A stretch of 7,987 nucleotides of DNA from Bacteroidales bacterium UBA4459 (GTDB taxonomy: Bacteria; Bacteroidota; Bacteroidia; Bacteroidales; F082). Under the pieces are notes generated by a model. The model saw only the letters and a program-made list of their open reading frames with translations, had not been told where the DNA came from and did no database searches. The DNA is taken from positions 1 to 7,987 of the forward strand of contig DGOT01000041.1 of the NCBI GenBank assembly GCA_002389465.1, read 5' to 3'. Position 1 is the first letter of the stretch. The number at the start of each line of letters is the position of its first letter. Below are positions 7,045 through 7,987 of the stretch, one piece after another. The position numbers and the translations under genes were made by a program.

Positions 7045-7812
7045 ATGCAGGACCAAACTGAACCAATTAATCTTTTTTGGACTGGAGGTTGGGATTCCAC
7101 GTTTCGTTTAATCCGATTAGTATTCGTTAATAAGAAAACGGTTCATCCATATTATATTATTGATCCCGGCAGGAATTCTACTTCGCTTGAAATCAAAGCA
7201 ATGACAAATATTAAGAAAGCTCTAATCAAAAAAAGACCTGAAATTGAAGATTTAATTCTGCCAACTATTTTTAAAGAGTTAAATCAAATTCAACCAAATC
7301 AAACCATTACAGAAAGCTATAAGCGATTGACTGTGAAAGAATCTATTGGAATTCAATATGATTGGCTGGCACGTTTTTGTGCTGATGAAGGAATAAACAA
7401 CATGGAAATATGTAACGAAACTGCCGTTTTCGATGAAGACAATCGTACACGAAAATTATTGGGCGATGATCTGGATAAATTTGAAACAGAATACGGAGTT
7501 TATTACAAATTAAACGAAAACGCCAAGGGTAAAGATATTTATCTTATCTATGGCAACTTTAATTTTCCGGTATTTGACTTCACTAAACAGGACATGTTTG
7601 AATACGGTAAGAAATTTGGATTTGACGATGTAATGAAACTGACCTGGTTTTGTCATACCCCAACTAAAAAAAATAATCCTTGTGGCAAATGCCATCCATG
7701 TGAGGCAGTGTATCGCGAAGGATTGAAATGGCGATTACCTCTAAGTGCTAAACTGCGTTACCACACATGGCCAATTCTAAGAAGAATAAAAAAAGCATTT
7801 GAAATTAAATAA
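7045..7812 (+). CDS. QueC-like PP-loop ATPase with four-cysteine zinc site
   Basis: This 255-residue, probably cytoplasmic protein belongs to the PP-loop ATP pyrophosphatase group and resembles QueC, which converts 7-carboxy-7-deazaguanine to preQ0. The P-loop is FWTGGWDSTFRL (11-22), a GGxDS variant with tryptophan where QueC usually has leucine. A zinc-site pattern follows at C203, C213, C216 and C219 (PCGKCHPCEA), as in QueC. The tail is basic (LRRIKKAF). Queuosine genes queD, queE and queF are not in the window, so it may be a stray preQ0-pathway enzyme or a relative acting on another substrate; the family also occurs in polysaccharide and defence loci. The ATG at 7045 is preferred over a TTG two codons upstream. 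It starts 58 bases after comEC and is visibly richer in A+T (lines of roughly 27-38% GC by hand count against about 47% in comEC). A degenerate comEC tail follows directly, suggesting acquisition. Confidence 0.85.
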   Translation: MQDQTEPINLFWTGGWDSTFRLIRLVFVNKKTVHPYYIIDPGRNSTSLEIKAMTNIKKALIKKRPEIEDLILPTIFKELNQIQPNQTITESYKRLTVKESIGIQYDWLARFCADEGINNMEICNETAVFDEDNRTRKLLGDDLDKFETEYGVYYKLNENAKGKDIYLIYGNFNFPVFDFTKQDMFEYGKKFGFDDVMKLTWFCHTPTKKNNPCGKCHPCEAVYREGLKWRLPLSAKLRYHTWPILRRIKKAFEIK

Positions 7813-7862
7813 AATTTAAGTACTTAAAATTGAGCGAATAAGGTGTTTTTACAGGAGAATTA
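7812..7862 (+). pseudogene. Degenerate duplicate of the comEC 3' end (direct repeat, copy B)
   Basis: Read from 7812 this stretch encodes KFKYLKLSE, a TAA stop, then GVFTGEL. It aligns codon for codon with the comEC C-terminus NLKYFNVSE, Q, GAFLVEI. Several differences are synonymous (TAT/TAC, AGT/AGC, GAG/GAA) and others conservative (F/L, V/L, A/V, I/L), the pattern expected of a diverged coding copy and not of random AT-rich DNA. The glutamine codon CAA has become TAA. The first base overlaps the stop codon of the QueC-like gene. No similarity that I trust extends past about 7862 or clearly upstream into the QueC-like gene. It is most likely a leftover comEC tail brought or left by the event that placed the QueC-like gene here. 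Confidence 0.55.
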
Positions 7863-7871
7863 GATAATGTC

Positions 7872-7905
7872 AAATCTATTGAAAAAGATTTTTTTTATTT
7901 TTTTT
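7872..7905 (+). terminator. Weak terminator-like hairpin and T-tract after the QueC-like gene
   Basis: AAATCT (7872-7877) can pair with AGATTT (7886-7891) around an eight-base loop, followed by a nearly unbroken T-run to 7905. The stem has only one G-C pair, so it would be weak, but the long T-tract and its place between a gene end and a tRNA promoter fit rho-independent termination. Confidence 0.35.
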
Positions 7906-7933
7906 GCAGATTAGTAAAAAGCCTGTATATTTG
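7903..7933 (+). promoter_or_regulatory. Strong Bacteroidota promoter for the tRNA gene
   Basis: TTTG (7903-7906) and TATATTTG (7926-7933) are separated by 19 bases and match both the -33 and -7 consensus of the Bacteroidota primary sigma factor exactly. Transcription would start near 7938-7942, about 26-30 bases before the tRNA 5' end. The -33 box uses the end of the T-tract of the preceding terminator-like element. A small TCCC/GGGA hairpin (7937-7950) lies at the expected start of the leader. Confidence 0.8.
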
Positions 7934-7967
7934 CACTCCCTTTTTGGGGAAGTTCTTTATTAGAATT

Positions 7968-7987
7968 GGTCTGGTAGTTCAGTTTGG
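7968..7987 (+). tRNA. 5' end of a tRNA, probably tRNA-Asp (cut by the window edge)
   Basis: The last 20 bases read as a seven-base acceptor strand GGTCTGG, the TA linker, the D-stem strand GTTC and the start of a D-loop, AGTTTGG. The combination GGTAGTTCAGT is the usual beginning of bacterial tRNA-Asp. The anticodon lies outside the window, so the amino acid is inferred from the 5' end only. The strong promoter upstream supports a real stable-RNA gene. Confidence 0.72.

Noticed and set aside
7045..7987. A full integrative element inserted at the tRNA
   Set aside because: No integrase, transposase or terminal inverted repeat is visible, and the QueC-like gene lies at the 5' side of the tRNA, not the 3' side where integrases usually act. 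The far side is outside the window.
1..7987. CRISPR arrays, insertion sequences or tandem repeats
   Set aside because: I saw no regularly spaced repeats, transposase motifs or tandem units anywhere in the window.

Overview
The window looks like a chromosomal stretch from a member of the Bacteroidota. Three things support this. First, TAnnTTTG-type -7 boxes stand before several genes, and the clearest has a TTTG -33 box 19 bases upstream. Second, one small lipoprotein resembles GldN/PorN, a gliding and type IX secretion component confined to this phylum, and carries an acidic stretch just after the lipobox cysteine. Third, strong Shine-Dalgarno sites are absent. I cannot place it below phylum.

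Layout. A 994-residue protein (81-3065, +) joins two receiver-like domains to an ATP-grasp domain of the PEP/pyruvate-binding kinase type, but lacks the phosphohistidine and PEP-binding half of a true PEP synthase. It runs tail to tail, with a 6-base overlap, into a leftward PLP enzyme of the D-serine dehydratase/D-threonine aldolase family (3060-4124, -). A 72-base divergent promoter region follows. It serves that enzyme and a rightward GldN/PorN-like lipoprotein (4197-4739, +). After a gap with one doubtful mini-ORF on the minus strand comes a ComEC/Rec2 DNA-uptake channel (4899-6986, +) without a recognisable metallo-beta-lactamase domain. Next is an AT-rich QueC-like PP-loop ATPase (7045-7812, +), then a terminator-like element, a near-perfect Bacteroidota promoter, and the first 20 bases of a tRNA, probably tRNA-Asp, cut by the window edge.

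How the genes relate. I see no single operon or pathway. The genes are mostly separate transcription units, and only comEC and the QueC-like gene could be read together. The most informative hidden signal is an imperfect, in-frame duplicate of the last codons of comEC, lying just downstream of the QueC-like gene and broken by a stop codon. The AT-rich QueC-like gene is thus bracketed by two copies of a comEC tail. This suggests it arrived by recombination at the comEC 3' end, between comEC and the tRNA gene. The other points worth following are the receiver-receiver-kinase chimera with its unassigned C-terminal module, and the GldN/PorN-like domain in a stand-alone lipoprotein.
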